This document shows, one piece after another, positions 63,658 through 64,000 of a DNA stretch of 64,000 nucleotides; position 1 is the stretch's first letter; every line of letters starts with the position of its first letter. The notes under the pieces were generated by a model. It was given only the letters and a program-made list of their open reading frames with translations, did no database searches and was not told the origin of the DNA. The stretch comes from Plotosus lineatus (taxonomy: Eukaryota > Chordata > Actinopteri > Siluriformes > Plotosidae), in contig CM045750.1 in NCBI GenBank assembly GCA_024760905.1, positions 18,407,919 through 18,471,918 on the forward strand, written 5' to 3'. Made by a program: the position numbers and the translations under genes.

Positions 63658-64000
63658 GATGGTGTGGCATTATGGCATTTTAATAAAGTACATTTGCTGT
63701 GGGATTTGATCAAAGTGCAAAGTGACGCAATACCATCATCACTATGAAGTTTTAATGCTTTCGAATCATGAATTGTAATTGTAGCAACAGTGGATTATTT
63801 TGGACTCCATGCGTGACAGAATCACATTTTCACCGAACCATTCAGAAACGCACCTGTTTAAAAGATGACAGAAAACGCACCCGTATTGAAAAAACGCACC
63901 CGTTTTTGAAAAACGTCCCCGCCACAATTGATTCTGGAAAACATGACATGTCCATGTTCCCAGCACAGTGGATTATTTTGGACTCCATGCCCGACAGAAT
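63658..64000 (+). repeat. Start of array unit 8, cut by window end
   Basis: The right duplication, AATAAA spacer and first direct-repeat blocks continue to the last base without a break, so the array goes on beyond the window. Confidence 0.9.

Larger units (their letters stand above)
33381..64000 (+). repeat. Tandem array of ~4.31-kb composite units (satellite-like)
   Basis: The ATG-like landmark of the LINE leader repeats at 34571, 38887, 43206, 47513, 51825, 56144 and 60448, giving periods of 4316, 4319, 4307, 4312, 4319 and 4304 bp. Each unit holds a LINE of about 3.29 kb and about 1.02 kb of non-LINE repeat (spacer, direct repeats of a gtggattattttggactcca block, an 18-bp minisatellite, a GA tract). 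Units are nearly identical by eye. The left edge is at 33380/33381; the array runs off the right side of the window. Confidence 0.95.

Noticed and set aside
33381..64000. Array as ribosomal or histone gene cluster
   Set aside because: The repeated unit encodes endonuclease and RT motifs and has LINE-type target duplications; no rRNA or histone sequence is present.

Overview
The window looks like a piece of a ray-finned (teleost) fish genome. It is intron-rich, dense in microsatellites, and packed with fish-type interspersed repeats: tRNA-headed SINEs with (GAAT)n tails, RTE-type LINE fragments, pogo/Tigger-, mariner- and hAT-type DNA elements. It also carries secreted double C-type-lectin genes of a kind common in fish. 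The species cannot be named from the sequence alone.

Left part (1-14 kb): mostly repeats, plus one probable 3'-terminal coding exon (6107-6498) of an unrecognised plus-strand gene whose other exons lie to the left, followed by its 3'UTR with AATAAA signals. Middle part (12.8-33 kb): two tandem, same-strand paralogous genes, each with a noncoding first exon and five coding exons. They encode a signal peptide, two C-type lectin domains (CTLDs) and a short lysine-rich tail. I rebuilt both by splice-site and phase matching (339 and 322 aa). Both lack premature stops. Their second CTLDs differ at the sugar-specificity motif (EPN in copy 1, QPD in copy 2). Introns and intergenic DNA hold SINEs, MITEs and nested insertions, several with clear target-site duplications.

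Right part (33.4-64 kb, running off the window): a tandem array of about 4.31-kb composite units, seven complete LINE copies deep. Each unit is a roughly 1.0-kb non-LINE repeat (holding an 18-bp minisatellite and a GA tract) interrupted by a roughly 3.29-kb RTE-like LINE with an endonuclease-reverse transcriptase ORF. The LINE is flanked in every unit by the same 15-bp duplication, and the array's left-edge unit still has the uninterrupted target site. The simplest reading is one LINE insertion into one repeat, followed by amplification of the composite as a satellite. Minisatellite structure (15 repeats in the edge unit, 21 in identical order in all six others) supports recent homogenisation. 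No LINE copy has an uninterrupted ORF, but the breaks differ between copies and are mostly homopolymer indels, so assembly error must be excluded.

The lectin genes are the only complete genes I can support; the rest is repeat biology.
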